Source of the DNA: Parasulfuritortus sp037446165
GTDB taxonomy: Bacteria > Pseudomonadota > Gammaproteobacteria > Burkholderiales > Thiobacillaceae
Length of the DNA: 64,000 nt
Reading direction: 5' to 3'
NCBI GenBank assembly: GCA_037446165.1
Contig: JBBIJC010000002.1
Location: 24,279-88,278, forward strand
Both the position numbers and the translations under genes were made by a program. Of this stretch, positions 9,201 through 20,028 are shown piece by piece; the first letter of the stretch is position 1, and each line of letters begins with the position of its first letter. The notes under the pieces were generated by a model. That model saw only the letters and a program-made list of their open reading frames with translations. It had not been told where the DNA came from and made no database searches.

Positions 9201-11033
9201 ATGAGCTCCACCCACATCCCGTCCAGCGCAGCGCTGGCCAAGTTGCGCAGCATCTTCGGCTTCGACAGCTTCCGAAGCGACCAGGAAACCATCGTCCAGC
9301 ATCTCTGCGCCGGCAACGACGCCCTGGTCCTGATGCCCACCGGCGGCGGCAAGTCGCTGTGTTTTCAGATTCCTGCGCTGCTCCGGCCTGGTGTCGCCGT
9401 GGTGGTCTCGCCCTTGATCGCCTTGATGCAGGACCAGGTCGACGCCCTGCGCCTGAATGGGGTCGCGGCGGCGTTTCTCAACTCCAGCCTGGACTGGCGC
9501 GCGGCCCAGGAGATCGAACAGGCTGCCCGCAATGGCGAATTGAAGCTGCTCTACGTCGCGCCGGAACGCCTGTCGACCGAACGCTTCATGACCCTGCTCG
9601 ACGACCTTTCCACGGGCCCGGGCCTGGCCTTGTTTGCCATTGACGAAGCCCACTGCGTATCGCAATGGGGTCACGACTTCCGGCCGGAATACCTGCAGCT
9701 GTCGCAACTGCACGAACGCCATCCCAATGTGCCGCGCGTCGCCCTGACCGCAACCGCGGACGTTGCCACCCGCGAGGAAATTGCGCAACGCCTGGGTCTG
9801 GTCGGCGCCCGCGTCTTCCTGTCCAGTTTCGACCGGCCCAACATCCGCTACACCGTGGTCGAGAAGGACAACCCGCGCCGGCAGCTGCTGCGTTTCCTGG
9901 TCGACCACAGGCGCGAAGCCGGCATCGTCTACTGCCTGTCGCGCAAGAAGGTCGAGGAAACCGCCGAATGGCTGCGACGGGAAGGCTATGCCGCCCTGCC
10001 CTACCACGCCGGACTGGACAGCGCATTGCGCAGCGAACATCAGCGCCGATTCCAGCGAGAGGAAGGCGTGGTCATGGTCGCCACCATCGCCTTCGGCATG
10101 GGTATCGACAAACCGGACGTGCGTTTTGTCGCCCACCTCGACCTGCCCAAGAGCATCGAGGCCTATTACCAGGAAACGGGCCGCGCCGGCCGTGACGGCG
10201 AACCGGCCGAGGCCTGGATGGCCTACGGCCTGCAGGACATCGCCCTGCAACGCGCCCGCATCGACGAATCCGAGGCGCCGCCGGAGCGCAAGCGACTGGA
10301 AACCCAAAAACTCAACGCCCTGCTTGCCTATTGCGAGGCGCCACGCTGTCGGCGGACAGTGCTGCTGGACTATTTTGGCGAAGCCAGCCAGCCCTGCGGT
10401 AACTGCGACGTCTGCCTCGACCCGCCCGACCTGTTTGACGGCACCATCGCGGCGCAAAAGGCGCTATCCGCCGCCTGGCGGACTGGCCAGCGCTTCGGTG
10501 CCGGCCACCTGATCGACATCGTGCTAGGGAAAGCAACCGACAAGGTGAAGAGTTTCGGCCATGACCGGCTGCCCACCTTCGGCGTCGGCAATGATCTGGA
10601 CGAGCACACTTGGCGCGGCATCCTGCGCCAACTCGTCGCCGCCGGCCTGCTCCATCCCGACCTGACCGAATACGGCGCACTCAAGCTGACCGAAGCCGCC
10701 CGACCCGTTTTGAAAGGCGGACAGACAGTCCAATTGCGCCGAACCAGAAAACCGGCGCCCGACAAGAAGGCCAGCCGCTCGGACGCCGCGCTGGAAGGTC
10801 TATCGGCCAAAGACCAGGCCTTGTTCGAGGCCTTGCGCGAATGGCGACTGGACAAGGCAAGGGAACAGGGCGTGCCCGCGTACGTCATCCTCCATGACCG
10901 CACCCTGCGCCTGCTCGCCGCCCTGCGCCCCGAAGACGACCATGGCTTGGCCGACATTTCAGGCCTGGGCCAGGCGAAACGGGAACGCTATGGCGACGAG
11001 CTGCTGGAACTCATTGCCGAATTCGTCGAATAG
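9201..11033 (+). CDS. recQ: ATP-dependent DNA helicase RecQ
   Basis: RecQ unwinds DNA 3' to 5' in recombination and repair. The helicase core shows PTGGGKSLCFQIPAL, IDEAHCVSQWGHDFRPEY, TATADVAT and ETGRAGRDGEPAEAW. The RQC zinc-binding region is intact with YCEAPRCRRTVLLDYFGE followed by CGNCDVC. The last 75 residues, with DRTLRLLAALRPED, fit an HRDC domain. The ATG at 9201 (MSSTHIP) is preferred to a GTG at 9150, which would add a non-conserved tail lying in the cysS promoter region. The length is 610 residues, normal for RecQ. Confidence 0.95.
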   Translation: MSSTHIPSSAALAKLRSIFGFDSFRSDQETIVQHLCAGNDALVLMPTGGGKSLCFQIPALLRPGVAVVVSPLIALMQDQVDALRLNGVAAAFLNSSLDWRAAQEIEQAARNGELKLLYVAPERLSTERFMTLLDDLSTGPGLALFAIDEAHCVSQWGHDFRPEYLQLSQLHERHPNVPRVALTATADVATREEIAQRLGLVGARVFLSSFDRPNIRYTVVEKDNPRRQLLRFLVDHRREAGIVYCLSRKKVEETAEWLRREGYAALPYHAGLDSALRSEHQRRFQREEGVVMVATIAFGMGIDKPDVRFVAHLDLPKSIEAYYQETGRAGRDGEPAEAWMAYGLQDIALQRARIDESEAPPERKRLETQKLNALLAYCEAPRCRRTVLLDYFGEASQPCGNCDVCLDPPDLFDGTIAAQKALSAAWRTGQRFGAGHLIDIVLGKATDKVKSFGHDRLPTFGVGNDLDEHTWRGILRQLVAAGLLHPDLTEYGALKLTEAARPVLKGGQTVQLRRTRKPAPDKKASRSDAALEGLSAKDQALFEALREWRLDKAREQGVPAYVILHDRTLRLLAALRPEDDHGLADISGLGQAKRERYGDELLELIAEFVE

Positions 11034-11144
11034 ACAAAAAACCGTTTCACCTATCTCGAATGGCATACGGCGTTATGGCCAATGAGATATTCAGCTCTCA
11101 GTCAGAAAGACCTATGGTGTTAGTACATTTGTAAGGAGTTCACC

Positions 11145-11540
11145 ATGAGTCCGAGATATTTTGGCGACTACGCAGCCAGTCTCATCAAGTGGATGGAAAA
11201 CACCCTTCAGGGCCGATTCAACCATGGCGAAGTAGAAGCTTGCGTTGCTTTCGACAGCCTTGCCGGTCCAGGCTTTGTAGCCCAGCACGGTCCTTGTGGC
11301 CGAAACTGTAACCATCAGGCCGAACTGGCCAGAATCATGATCCTGCGCGAAAACCTGCACAGTCTGTCAAGACAGGCTGAGGACAGCCTGGCCGCCAACG
11401 ATCAGGAAACCAACCGACTTATTCTGCAGAAGCTCTCGACAAATGTTCAGGCCATGCTGATGACCATGAACGATATGGCCAAGTGTTGCCATGTCTGCCC
11501 TGATTCAGCGTTACCCAAGCCACCTAAAGAAGTTCACTAG
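11145..11540 (+). CDS. Unrecognised small cysteine-rich helical protein
   Basis: I do not recognise this 131-residue protein. The gene has a good ribosome-binding site (AAGGAG, 6 bases before ATG), so it is probably real. Cysteines sit in two clusters: C33, C51, C55 with H57, and C114, C115, H116, C118 near the C-terminus. The intervening residues 58-112 are predicted-looking amphipathic helix with several Met, Glu and Gln. The pattern would suit a four-helix-type protein with a metal or redox site, but that is inference. There is no signal peptide or membrane helix. It stands alone between recQ and the convergent glnS. Confidence 0.7.
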   Translation: MSPRYFGDYAASLIKWMENTLQGRFNHGEVEACVAFDSLAGPGFVAQHGPCGRNCNHQAELARIMILRENLHSLSRQAEDSLAANDQETNRLILQKLSTNVQAMLMTMNDMAKCCHVCPDSALPKPPKEVH

Positions 11541-11551
11541 CCCAGGCCGCT

Positions 11552-13225
<1,674 letters not shown>

Positions 13226-13261
13226 GTTTATTTGATATATAGGATGGGGTTAGGTCCGGTG

Positions 13262-13290
13262 GTGATAAAACGACTCCGGACTGTTAGAAT
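13262..13290 (+). promoter_or_regulatory. Candidate sigma70-type promoter for the TPR/L,D-transpeptidase genes
   Basis: In the 111-base divergent region between glnS and the TPR gene, GTGATA (13262-13267) and TAGAAT (13285-13290) are separated by 17 bases. The -10 matches the consensus at five of six positions and the -35 at four. It would start transcription about 40 bases before the ATG at 13337. This is a consensus match only. Confidence 0.35.
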
Positions 13291-13336
13291 TCGCGTGTCA
13301 ATACACCCAATAAATGACCTGAAAAGTATAGCACCA

Positions 13337-14323
13337 ATGGCCATCAACCGATTCGCACTTGCCCTACTCGTCAGTCTGATGTCGAGCCTCGCCCTGTCAG
13401 CATCAACGCCCTTGCAGGACGCGTCGCAACTTTTCCATCAAGGACGAAAAGCCCAAGCCCTGGAAAAGGTGAATGCCTATCTGGCCGGTAACGCCAAGGA
13501 TCCCCAGGCCCGATTCCTGAAAGGTCTGATCCTGGCCGAGATGAATCGTACTCCGGAGGCCATCAAGACCTTCACCGAATTATCCGACGACTACCCTGAA
13601 CTGCCTGAACCGTATAACAACCTGGCCGTGCTCTATGCCTCCCAAGGGCAATACGAACAGGCAAAGAACACGCTGGAAAAGGCAATTCGCACCAACCCCA
13701 CTTATGCCACAGCGCATGAAAACCTGGGCGACATCTACGCCAAGATGGCTTCACTGACCTATGACAAGGCACTGCAGCTGGACAAATCCAACACTTCGGC
13801 CCAGATGAAGCTGTCACTGATCAACGAGATCTTCACCCCCTCCGCGCTGGAAAAGGCCAAACCGGTCAAACGCAGTCCGGTCAAGGTTGCCGCCCAGAAT
13901 TCCATCCCGGAACCGGCTCCAGCACCCGTGATCAAATCCGGCGACAGCAGCAAAGCGGTCCAAGCCGACAAATCGGACGGCAGTTCCACCCAGCCTGATG
14001 ATGCCGTGCAAAAGGCCATCACGGATTGGGCCACCGCCTGGAGCTCACGCAACGTAGCGAACTATCTGTCCTTCTACGCTGCCAATTTCACCCCGCCTCA
14101 GGACATGACCCGCAGCGACTGGGAAGCCTTGCGCAAACAAAGGCTGACCGCCCCCAAGTACATTCGGGTCATGGTTTCCGACTTTAAGATTCAGCGCAAT
14201 GGCAACCAGGCCACAGCAACGTTCAATGAACGTTATGAATCCAACACCTTGAAGGTCAATACCGGCAAGGCACTGGTCCTGGAATTGCAGAACGGCACCT
14301 GGAAAATCGTTGCTGAAAAGTAA
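13337..14323 (+). CDS. Exported TPR protein with NTF2-like C-terminal domain
   Basis: The start at 13337 (MAINRFALALLVSL) gives a 328-residue protein with a signal peptide of about 22 residues; the frame is open 240 bases earlier but that part overlaps glnS. Residues 25-160 hold tandem TPR units (for example EPYNNLAVLYASQGQYEQAK and TAHENLGDIY). A proline/lysine/serine-rich linker (170-220) leads to a 105-residue domain with AITDWATAWSSRNVANYLSFY and a closing NGTWKIVAE, an NTF2-like fold pattern. The same domain ends the adjacent L,D-transpeptidase, so the two probably act together in the periplasm on the cell wall or envelope. The exact role is unknown. Confidence 0.85.
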   Translation: MAINRFALALLVSLMSSLALSASTPLQDASQLFHQGRKAQALEKVNAYLAGNAKDPQARFLKGLILAEMNRTPEAIKTFTELSDDYPELPEPYNNLAVLYASQGQYEQAKNTLEKAIRTNPTYATAHENLGDIYAKMASLTYDKALQLDKSNTSAQMKLSLINEIFTPSALEKAKPVKRSPVKVAAQNSIPEPAPAPVIKSGDSSKAVQADKSDGSSTQPDDAVQKAITDWATAWSSRNVANYLSFYAANFTPPQDMTRSDWEALRKQRLTAPKYIRVMVSDFKIQRNGNQATATFNERYESNTLKVNTGKALVLELQNGTWKIVAEK

Positions 14324-14339
14324 TTTTCTTCAATATCCC

Positions 14340-15572
14340 ATGCGGCTGGCGTTACTGCTTGTTTCCCTGGCATTGCCGCTTCTGCCGGCTCAAGCCATGG
14401 CAGAAGAAATCAACACCCTGCCAAGCGCACAGATCCGTACCGCCTCATCACCAGACAATCTGCTCGCGGCCACCCTTGAGGACATTCGCGCCAGCCGGTC
14501 CGACTCAGCCCTGAGCAACGTCAACCGGCTGATCGCGATGCGGCCAGACTTCAAGCTCGCCTATTTGATCAAGGGCGACCTATTGCTGTCCAAGACCCGT
14601 CAGTTACCGGGCTTTGGCGGCAAACCGGCCAATTCATCCAGCCCCTCCCTGGACGACCTCAAAGACGAGGCGCGCGTGCGGCTGCTTCGCTATCTGGATC
14701 AACCGGGACCGGACAAGCTCCCCGCGCAAATACTGCAGATGGCGCCCGGACAGAAATATGCACTGCTGGCCGATGCCAGCCGATCGCGCATTTATGTGTT
14801 CGAAAATGTGGGTGGCGAGCCTCGCCTGATCAATGATTACTATCTGTCGGTTGGCAAAAACGGGGTCGGCAAACGCAGCGAGGGTGACAAACGCTCACCT
14901 TTAGGGGTCTATACGCTCAATTCTCAACTACCCAAGACGCAACTGACCCCGTTCTATGGCGCCGGCGCGTTTCCGCTCAATTATCCCAACGAGTGGGATG
15001 CGCTACAGGGCAAGGATGGACACGGGATCTGGCTGCATGGCGTCCCCCCCGACACCTACAGTCGAGCGCCCAAAACCAGCGAGGGTTGCCTCGTGGTCGC
15101 CAATCCGGACTGGCAGGCACTTGCCCGCTACATTCGCCCCGAAACCACACCTCTGGTCATCACCGAGCAGTCCGACTGGCTGGACCGGGAGGTCTGGCTG
15201 GCCAAGCGACAGGAATTGTTAGGTGTCTTGGACAGTTGGAAAAACGACTGGCAGAAACTCGATGCCAACAGTTTTCTATCCCATTACTCCCCTGATTACC
15301 TGAATAGCCTGGGCAAGGACTGGGTAGCAGCCAAAGAACGCAATATCACACAGAAGGACTGGATCAAGGTCGGGCTGACCGACATGAGCCTGTTTCTCTA
15401 TAAAAGTGGTAACGACGACATGGCCGTGATCAGCCTCACCCAGCACTACAGCAGCGACAAACTTAACGACGTGTCGCGCAAGAAGATTTACCTACGACTG
15501 ACAAACGGCCAGTGGCGCATCGCTTTTGAAAAAGCACTGCAATCGGCTCCCTCCGTCGCCCTCAAAGATTAA
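14340..15572 (+). CDS. L,D-transpeptidase (YkuD family) with NTF2-like C-terminal domain
   Basis: The 410-residue protein has a signal peptide (MRLALLLVSLALPLLPAQAMA), an N-terminal helical region, a YkuD catalytic domain at about 135-275, and a C-terminal NTF2-like domain at about 290-400. The catalytic motif is present as GIWLHG (His233) and SEGC (Cys250). Enzymes of this family make 3-3 peptidoglycan crosslinks or attach proteins to peptidoglycan; which applies here cannot be told. The ATG at 14340 is chosen because it begins the signal peptide; a TTG at 14310 overlaps the TPR gene. The start follows the TPR stop by 16 bases, so they are one operon. Confidence 0.9.
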   Translation: MRLALLLVSLALPLLPAQAMAEEINTLPSAQIRTASSPDNLLAATLEDIRASRSDSALSNVNRLIAMRPDFKLAYLIKGDLLLSKTRQLPGFGGKPANSSSPSLDDLKDEARVRLLRYLDQPGPDKLPAQILQMAPGQKYALLADASRSRIYVFENVGGEPRLINDYYLSVGKNGVGKRSEGDKRSPLGVYTLNSQLPKTQLTPFYGAGAFPLNYPNEWDALQGKDGHGIWLHGVPPDTYSRAPKTSEGCLVVANPDWQALARYIRPETTPLVITEQSDWLDREVWLAKRQELLGVLDSWKNDWQKLDANSFLSHYSPDYLNSLGKDWVAAKERNITQKDWIKVGLTDMSLFLYKSGNDDMAVISLTQHYSSDKLNDVSRKKIYLRLTNGQWRIAFEKALQSAPSVALKD

Positions 15573-15598
15573 CTTTCAACCACCTCCTGCAAATCAAA

Positions 15599-16096
15599 AT
15601 GATCAAACTGCATACCAATCATGGCGTCATCACCCTGGCCCTCGATGCCGAAAAGGCACCCGATACGGTCGCCAACTTTCTTCAATATGCCCGCGATGGC
15701 CACTATGACGGCACGATCTTCCATCGGGTCATCGACGGTTTCATGATTCAGGGCGGTGGTTTCACCCCCGACATGGAGCAGAAGGAAACCCGTCAGGCAG
15801 TACAGAACGAAGCCCATAACGGCCTGAAAAACCAGGCCTACACCGTTGCCATGGCGCGCACGCCAAACCCGCATTCAGCCACCAGCCAGTTCTTCATCAA
15901 CGTCAGCGACAACGATTTCCTCGATTACCGGGAACCGACCGCACAGGGCTACGGCTATTGTGTGTTCGGCAAGGTGGCAGAAGGCATGGACGTGGTCGAT
16001 GGCATCAAGAAGGTGCGCACCGGCTCCCGCGGCGGCCATCAGGATGTGCCGGTGGAAAATGTGGTGATCGAACGGGTGGAAATCATTGAGGGCTGA
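15599..16096 (+). CDS. ppiB: Peptidyl-prolyl cis-trans isomerase, cyclophilin type
   Basis: This 165-residue cyclophilin has no signal peptide and is expected in the cytoplasm. The active-site segments are complete: the FHRVIDGFMIQGG region with the catalytic Arg, the MARTPNPHSATSQFFINV stretch and the VFGKVAEGMDVVD tail. It accelerates isomerisation of Xaa-Pro bonds. There is no clear ribosome-binding site before ATG 15599, so translation may depend on coupling from upstream. It overlaps lpxH by 11 bases. Confidence 0.95.
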   Translation: MIKLHTNHGVITLALDAEKAPDTVANFLQYARDGHYDGTIFHRVIDGFMIQGGGFTPDMEQKETRQAVQNEAHNGLKNQAYTVAMARTPNPHSATSQFFINVSDNDFLDYREPTAQGYGYCVFGKVAEGMDVVDGIKKVRTGSRGGHQDVPVENVVIERVEIIEG

Positions 16097-16820
16097 AGTC
16101 ACCCTCTTCATCTCCGATCTGCATCTCTCGCCGGACGCCCCGGCGATCCTGAACCGGTTTCTAGCCTTTCTCGACGGGCCTGCCAGCCAGGTTCGTCGGC
16201 TCTATATTCTGGGTGACCTGTTCGAAACCTGGGTTGGTGACGACGACCTGCCGTCGCCTCTGCCCGCTACGGTCGCTCAGGCCCTGTGCGCTCAGGCCGA
16301 TACTGGTCTGGAAGTGCACATCATGCATGGCAACCGGGATTTCCTGCTCGGCGAGGCCTTCGGCCAGGCCAGTGGTGCCCATCTGCTTGCTGACCCTGCC
16401 CTGATCGATCTGCACGGCACGCCAACCATCCTCATGCATGGCGACAGTCTGTGCACGGACGATCTGGCCTATCAGCAATTTCGCCAGCAGGTACGTAACC
16501 CGGTCTGGCAACAGGCGGTACTGAGCCGCCCGCTGGCAGAAAGACGACTGCTCGCCACCCAGATGCGCGACCAGAGTACGGTCGCCAAGGATGGCAAGAC
16601 CATGGTGGTGATGGACGTCAATCAGGCAGCCGTTGCCGAAGCCTTCCGGAACCATGGCTGCCCGCGGCTGATCCATGGCCACACCCACCGACCAGCCCAC
16701 CATGTCCACCTGGTCGATGGTCAGGCATGTGAGCGCTGGGTGTTGCCGGATTGGTACGAAAGCGGCGGTTATCTCAGATGTGATGACCACGGCTGCCAGT
16801 TGCAGGACTGGCCAGGCTGA
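16086..16820 (+). CDS. lpxH: UDP-2,3-diacylglucosamine diphosphatase
   Basis: LpxH hydrolyses UDP-2,3-diacylglucosamine to lipid X and UMP in lipid A synthesis at the inner membrane surface. All calcineurin-like metal motifs are visible: ISDLHL, YILGDLFETWVGDDD, MHGNRDFL, LMHGDSLCTDD and IHGHTHRP. The most likely start is TTG at 16086, four codons before the conserved VTLF; no ATG lies close by. A GGTGG sits 7 bases before it. The ppiB-lpxH overlap is common in proteobacteria. Its TGA directly abuts the metZ stop codon on the other strand. Confidence 0.95.
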   Translation: MRAEVTLFISDLHLSPDAPAILNRFLAFLDGPASQVRRLYILGDLFETWVGDDDLPSPLPATVAQALCAQADTGLEVHIMHGNRDFLLGEAFGQASGAHLLADPALIDLHGTPTILMHGDSLCTDDLAYQQFRQQVRNPVWQQAVLSRPLAERRLLATQMRDQSTVAKDGKTMVVMDVNQAAVAEAFRNHGCPRLIHGHTHRPAHHVHLVDGQACERWVLPDWYESGGYLRCDDHGCQLQDWPG

Positions 16821-17996
16821 TCAGATCCGGGCCAGGCCCCGTTCCAGATCGCGCTTGAGGTCTGCAACCGACTCCAGACCCACTGCAATCCGGATCAAAC
16901 CATCGCCAATACCGGCCTCAGCCCGCTGCTCAGGCGTCATCCGGCTGTGCGTGGTGCTCGCCGGGTGGGTAATCGTGGTGCGCGTATCGCCCAGGTTGGC
17001 AGTGATCGACATCAGCCGGGTCTGATCGATCACCGTCCAGGCGGCATCCTTCCCGCCTATGGTCTCGAAGGCCACGATGCCACCACCGGTCTTCTGCTGG
17101 GCCATGGCCAGGCCATGTTGAGGATGCGACGGCAGTCCCGGATAGAGCACCCGTGCCACCTTGGGCTGTTGCTCCAGCCACCTGGCCAGTTCGAGCGCAT
17201 TGCGCGAATGCGCCTCCATGCGGATCGGCAGCGTTTCCAGCCCCTTGAGCAGAACCCAGGCATTGAAGGCCGACAAGGTCGGTCCCGCAGTACGCAGGAA
17301 GGTGTAGACGCCTTCCATCAGATCCTTGCTGCCCAGCACCGCGCCGCCCAGGACCCTGCCCTGCCCGTCCAGATACTTGGTCGCGGAGTGGATGACGATG
17401 TCAGCACCCAGTTCCAGCGGACGTTGCAGGATGGGCGAGCAGAAGCAGTTGTCCACCGCCAGCCATGCACCCGAGGCATGGGCGATGTCTGCAATCGCCC
17501 GGATGTCACTCACTTCGGTCAGGGGGTTGGACGGCGATTCCAGGAAAAACAATCTGGTGTTCGGCCGCACCGCCTGCAGCCAGGCCTCCGGGTCGGTCGG
17601 CGAGACAAAGCTCGTCTCCACGCCGAACCGGCCCAGAATATTGTTGAACAGCTGCACCGTGGAACCGAAGATCGAGCGTGAGGCCACCACATGGTCGCCG
17701 GCCTTGAGCAGGCCCATCACCGTGGCCAGGATGGCCGCCATCCCGGAGGCGAAGGCGACGCACCGCTCCGCGCCTTCCAGCGCGGCCAGACGGGTCTCGA
17801 ACATGGTGACCGAGGGATTGGTGAAACGGGCATAGATGTTACCCGGCTCGGCGCCCGAAAAGCGGGCCGCCGCTTCGGCTGCGCTGCCGAACACGAAGCT
17901 GGAGGTCAGAAACATCGCTTCCGAGTGCTCCTGGAACTGGCTACGCAGGGTTCCGGCTCTTACCGCCAGGGTGTCGGGGTCGAATTCGTCATACAT
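16821..17996 (-). CDS. metZ: O-succinylhomoserine sulfhydrylase
   Basis: This 391-residue PLP enzyme of the Cys/Met metabolism family makes homocysteine directly from O-succinylhomoserine and sulfide. The PLP lysine lies in HSATKYLDGQGRVLGG; YARFTNPSV and FASGMAAILA are also typical. It resembles MetZ more than cystathionine gamma-synthase in its N-terminus (DTLAVRAGTLRSQFQEHSEA). It starts 11 bases after purF, the conserved purF-metZ arrangement in beta- and gammaproteobacteria. Confidence 0.93.
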   Translation of the reverse strand: MYDEFDPDTLAVRAGTLRSQFQEHSEAMFLTSSFVFGSAAEAAARFSGAEPGNIYARFTNPSVTMFETRLAALEGAERCVAFASGMAAILATVMGLLKAGDHVVASRSIFGSTVQLFNNILGRFGVETSFVSPTDPEAWLQAVRPNTRLFFLESPSNPLTEVSDIRAIADIAHASGAWLAVDNCFCSPILQRPLELGADIVIHSATKYLDGQGRVLGGAVLGSKDLMEGVYTFLRTAGPTLSAFNAWVLLKGLETLPIRMEAHSRNALELARWLEQQPKVARVLYPGLPSHPQHGLAMAQQKTGGGIVAFETIGGKDAAWTVIDQTRLMSITANLGDTRTTITHPASTTHSRMTPEQRAEAGIGDGLIRIAVGLESVADLKRDLERGLARI

Positions 17997-18007
17997 GTCG
18001 TCGCCTT

Positions 18008-19528
18008 TCAGCTGCTGCTGGCCAGGTTCAGGTCCATCTGCCGGGTCGGCGGTGAGGAGACGACCGGCACGGTGCCATCACGCATCCCTTCAAGCCGCGC
18101 CAGATATTCCTCGGACACATCCCCGGTGATGTATTTGCCATTGAAGCAGGACGCATCGAAGTCAGTGAGTTTCGGGTTCACCTCCTGAATGGCCTTGATC
18201 AGGTCATCCAGGTCCTGATAGATCACCGCATCGGCACCGATCTCACGAGCGATTTCCTCGTCGGTACGGCCATTGGCCAGCAACTCGGCACGGGTCGGCA
18301 TGTCGATGCCATAGACGTTCGGAAACCGGACCGGCGGGCTGGCGGAAGCGAAATACACCGCGCGGGCACCGGAATCACGCGCCATCTGGATGATCTCGCG
18401 GCTGGTCGTGCCACGCACAATGGAGTCATCGACCAGCAGGACATTCTTGCCGCGGAATTCCATCGACATCGCGTTGAGCTTCTGGCGGACCGATTTTTTG
18501 CGCACCCCCTGACCGGGCATGATGAAGGTGCGACCTATGTAGCGGTTCTTGATGAAGCCTTCGCGATAGGAAATGTCCAGCTTTTTGGCCAGCTGCAGTG
18601 CAGACGGGCGGCTGGTATCCGGAATCGGGACCACCACGTCGATCTTGAGATGGCCGAACTGATTTCGAATCTTGTCGGCCAGAAATTCCCCCATGCGTAG
18701 CCGGGTCTCGTAGACCGAGGCGCCATCCATCACCGAATCGGGCCGGGCGAAGTAGACATATTCGAAAATACAGGGGGTGAACTGTGTTTTCAGGGTGCAG
18801 ACGCGGGCATGCACCTCGCCCGCCAGGGTGACCAGGATGGCCTCACCCGGCGCCACGTCGCCTTGCACCTTGAATCCCATCGCTTCCAGGGCAACGCTTT
18901 CCGAGGCAACCATCCAGTCCTGGCCCTCGGAGGTAACCTGAGTCCCGAATACCAGTGGCCGGATGCCATGCGGATCGCGGAAGGCGAGCAGGCCGAAGCC
19001 GGCGATCATGGCCACCACCGCATAGGCGCCACGGCAGCGGCGATGCACACCGGAGACGGCCTTGAACACGTCATCCACGGTCAGGCGATGGCCCTGCACC
19101 GCTTCCTGCAGTTCGTGGGCCAGGACATTGAGCAGCACCTCGGAATCCGAGCCGGTATTCACATGGCGCAGATCCTCCATGAACATGTCCTGCTGCAATT
19201 CCTCGGTATTGGTCAGATTGCCGTTATGGCCGAGCACGATGCCAAAGGGTGAATTGACATAGAAGGGCTGCGCCTCGGCCGGGCTGGCGGCCGAGCCGGC
19301 TGTGGGATAGCGGACATGTCCGATGCCGACGTTGCCGATCAGGTTGCGCATATCCCGGGTGCGGAACACATCGCGCACCATGCCGATGCCCTTGTGCATA
19401 TGGAACTTGCTGCCGTCCATGGTCACGATGCCAGCTGCATCCTGACCGCGATGCTGCAGCAGTTGAAGGCCGTCATAGAGCAACTGATTGACCGGCTGAC
19501 TGGAAACCACGCCCACGATTCCGCACAT
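18008..19528 (-). CDS. purF: Amidophosphoribosyltransferase
   Basis: PurF (506 residues) transfers the glutamine amide nitrogen to PRPP in the first committed step of purine synthesis. It starts MCGIVGVVSS, so the Ntn nucleophile Cys is exposed by Met removal, and it has the PRPP-binding segment VLLVDDSIVRGTTSREI. The glutaminase region HRGQDAAGI and the LGHNGNLTN motif are present. It has no visible propeptide. It lies in the cvpA-purF-metZ run. Confidence 0.97.
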   Translation of the reverse strand: MCGIVGVVSSQPVNQLLYDGLQLLQHRGQDAAGIVTMDGSKFHMHKGIGMVRDVFRTRDMRNLIGNVGIGHVRYPTAGSAASPAEAQPFYVNSPFGIVLGHNGNLTNTEELQQDMFMEDLRHVNTGSDSEVLLNVLAHELQEAVQGHRLTVDDVFKAVSGVHRRCRGAYAVVAMIAGFGLLAFRDPHGIRPLVFGTQVTSEGQDWMVASESVALEAMGFKVQGDVAPGEAILVTLAGEVHARVCTLKTQFTPCIFEYVYFARPDSVMDGASVYETRLRMGEFLADKIRNQFGHLKIDVVVPIPDTSRPSALQLAKKLDISYREGFIKNRYIGRTFIMPGQGVRKKSVRQKLNAMSMEFRGKNVLLVDDSIVRGTTSREIIQMARDSGARAVYFASASPPVRFPNVYGIDMPTRAELLANGRTDEEIAREIGADAVIYQDLDDLIKAIQEVNPKLTDFDASCFNGKYITGDVSEEYLARLEGMRDGTVPVVSSPPTRQMDLNLASSS

Positions 19529-19539
19529 GGCAGTTCGTC

Positions 19540-20028
19540 CTAAGTAAAGCGAATCAACGCTGCCAGATCATGCGGCAGCCAGGGAACAACCTTTTTCGCG
19601 GCAATCACCGCCGGAGCACCGATCATTGACTCTCGCCAGGCCTCTGAACGAGGCAAGGCGGTAAGTCCGGCCAGCAGGGTCAACAGGACCAGGATGGCAC
19701 CTGCCCGTGCGACGCCAAAAAACAGCCCCAGCGTATGGTCGAGACCGCCCAGACCGACCGCATCAAGTGCTTTCGCCAGGACCGAGGCCAGCAATTGGGC
19801 CAGGATCAGCACCAGCACGAAGATGATGACCATCGCCGCCGCCTGGCGCAGACCGGCCTGACCGACTCCCGGGATATGCATCGCCACCGCCGGCCAAAAG
19901 GTCCGGGCGGCGACAAAGGCGAGAGCCCAGGCCGCAAGCGAAAACGCCTCACGAACAAAACCGCGCAGCATCCCGGTGATCAGCGAACCCAGCAAGACCG
20001 CCAACGCGATCCAGTCGATCGGGGTCAT
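19540..20028 (-). CDS. cvpA: CvpA family inner-membrane protein
   Basis: This 162-residue protein has four hydrophobic segments and the CvpA pattern, beginning MTPIDWIALAVLLGSLITGMLR-like and containing GLGGLDHTLGLFFGVARA. CvpA was first linked to colicin V export and is conserved beside purF; in several proteobacteria it affects envelope stability, but its biochemical function is not settled. It overlaps the SPOR gene by 4 bases (ATGA) and precedes purF by 11 bases. Confidence 0.9.
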   Translation of the reverse strand: MTPIDWIALAVLLGSLITGMLRGFVREAFSLAAWALAFVAARTFWPAVAMHIPGVGQAGLRQAAAMVIIFVLVLILAQLLASVLAKALDAVGLGGLDHTLGLFFGVARAGAILVLLTLLAGLTALPRSEAWRESMIGAPAVIAAKKVVPWLPHDLAALIRFT

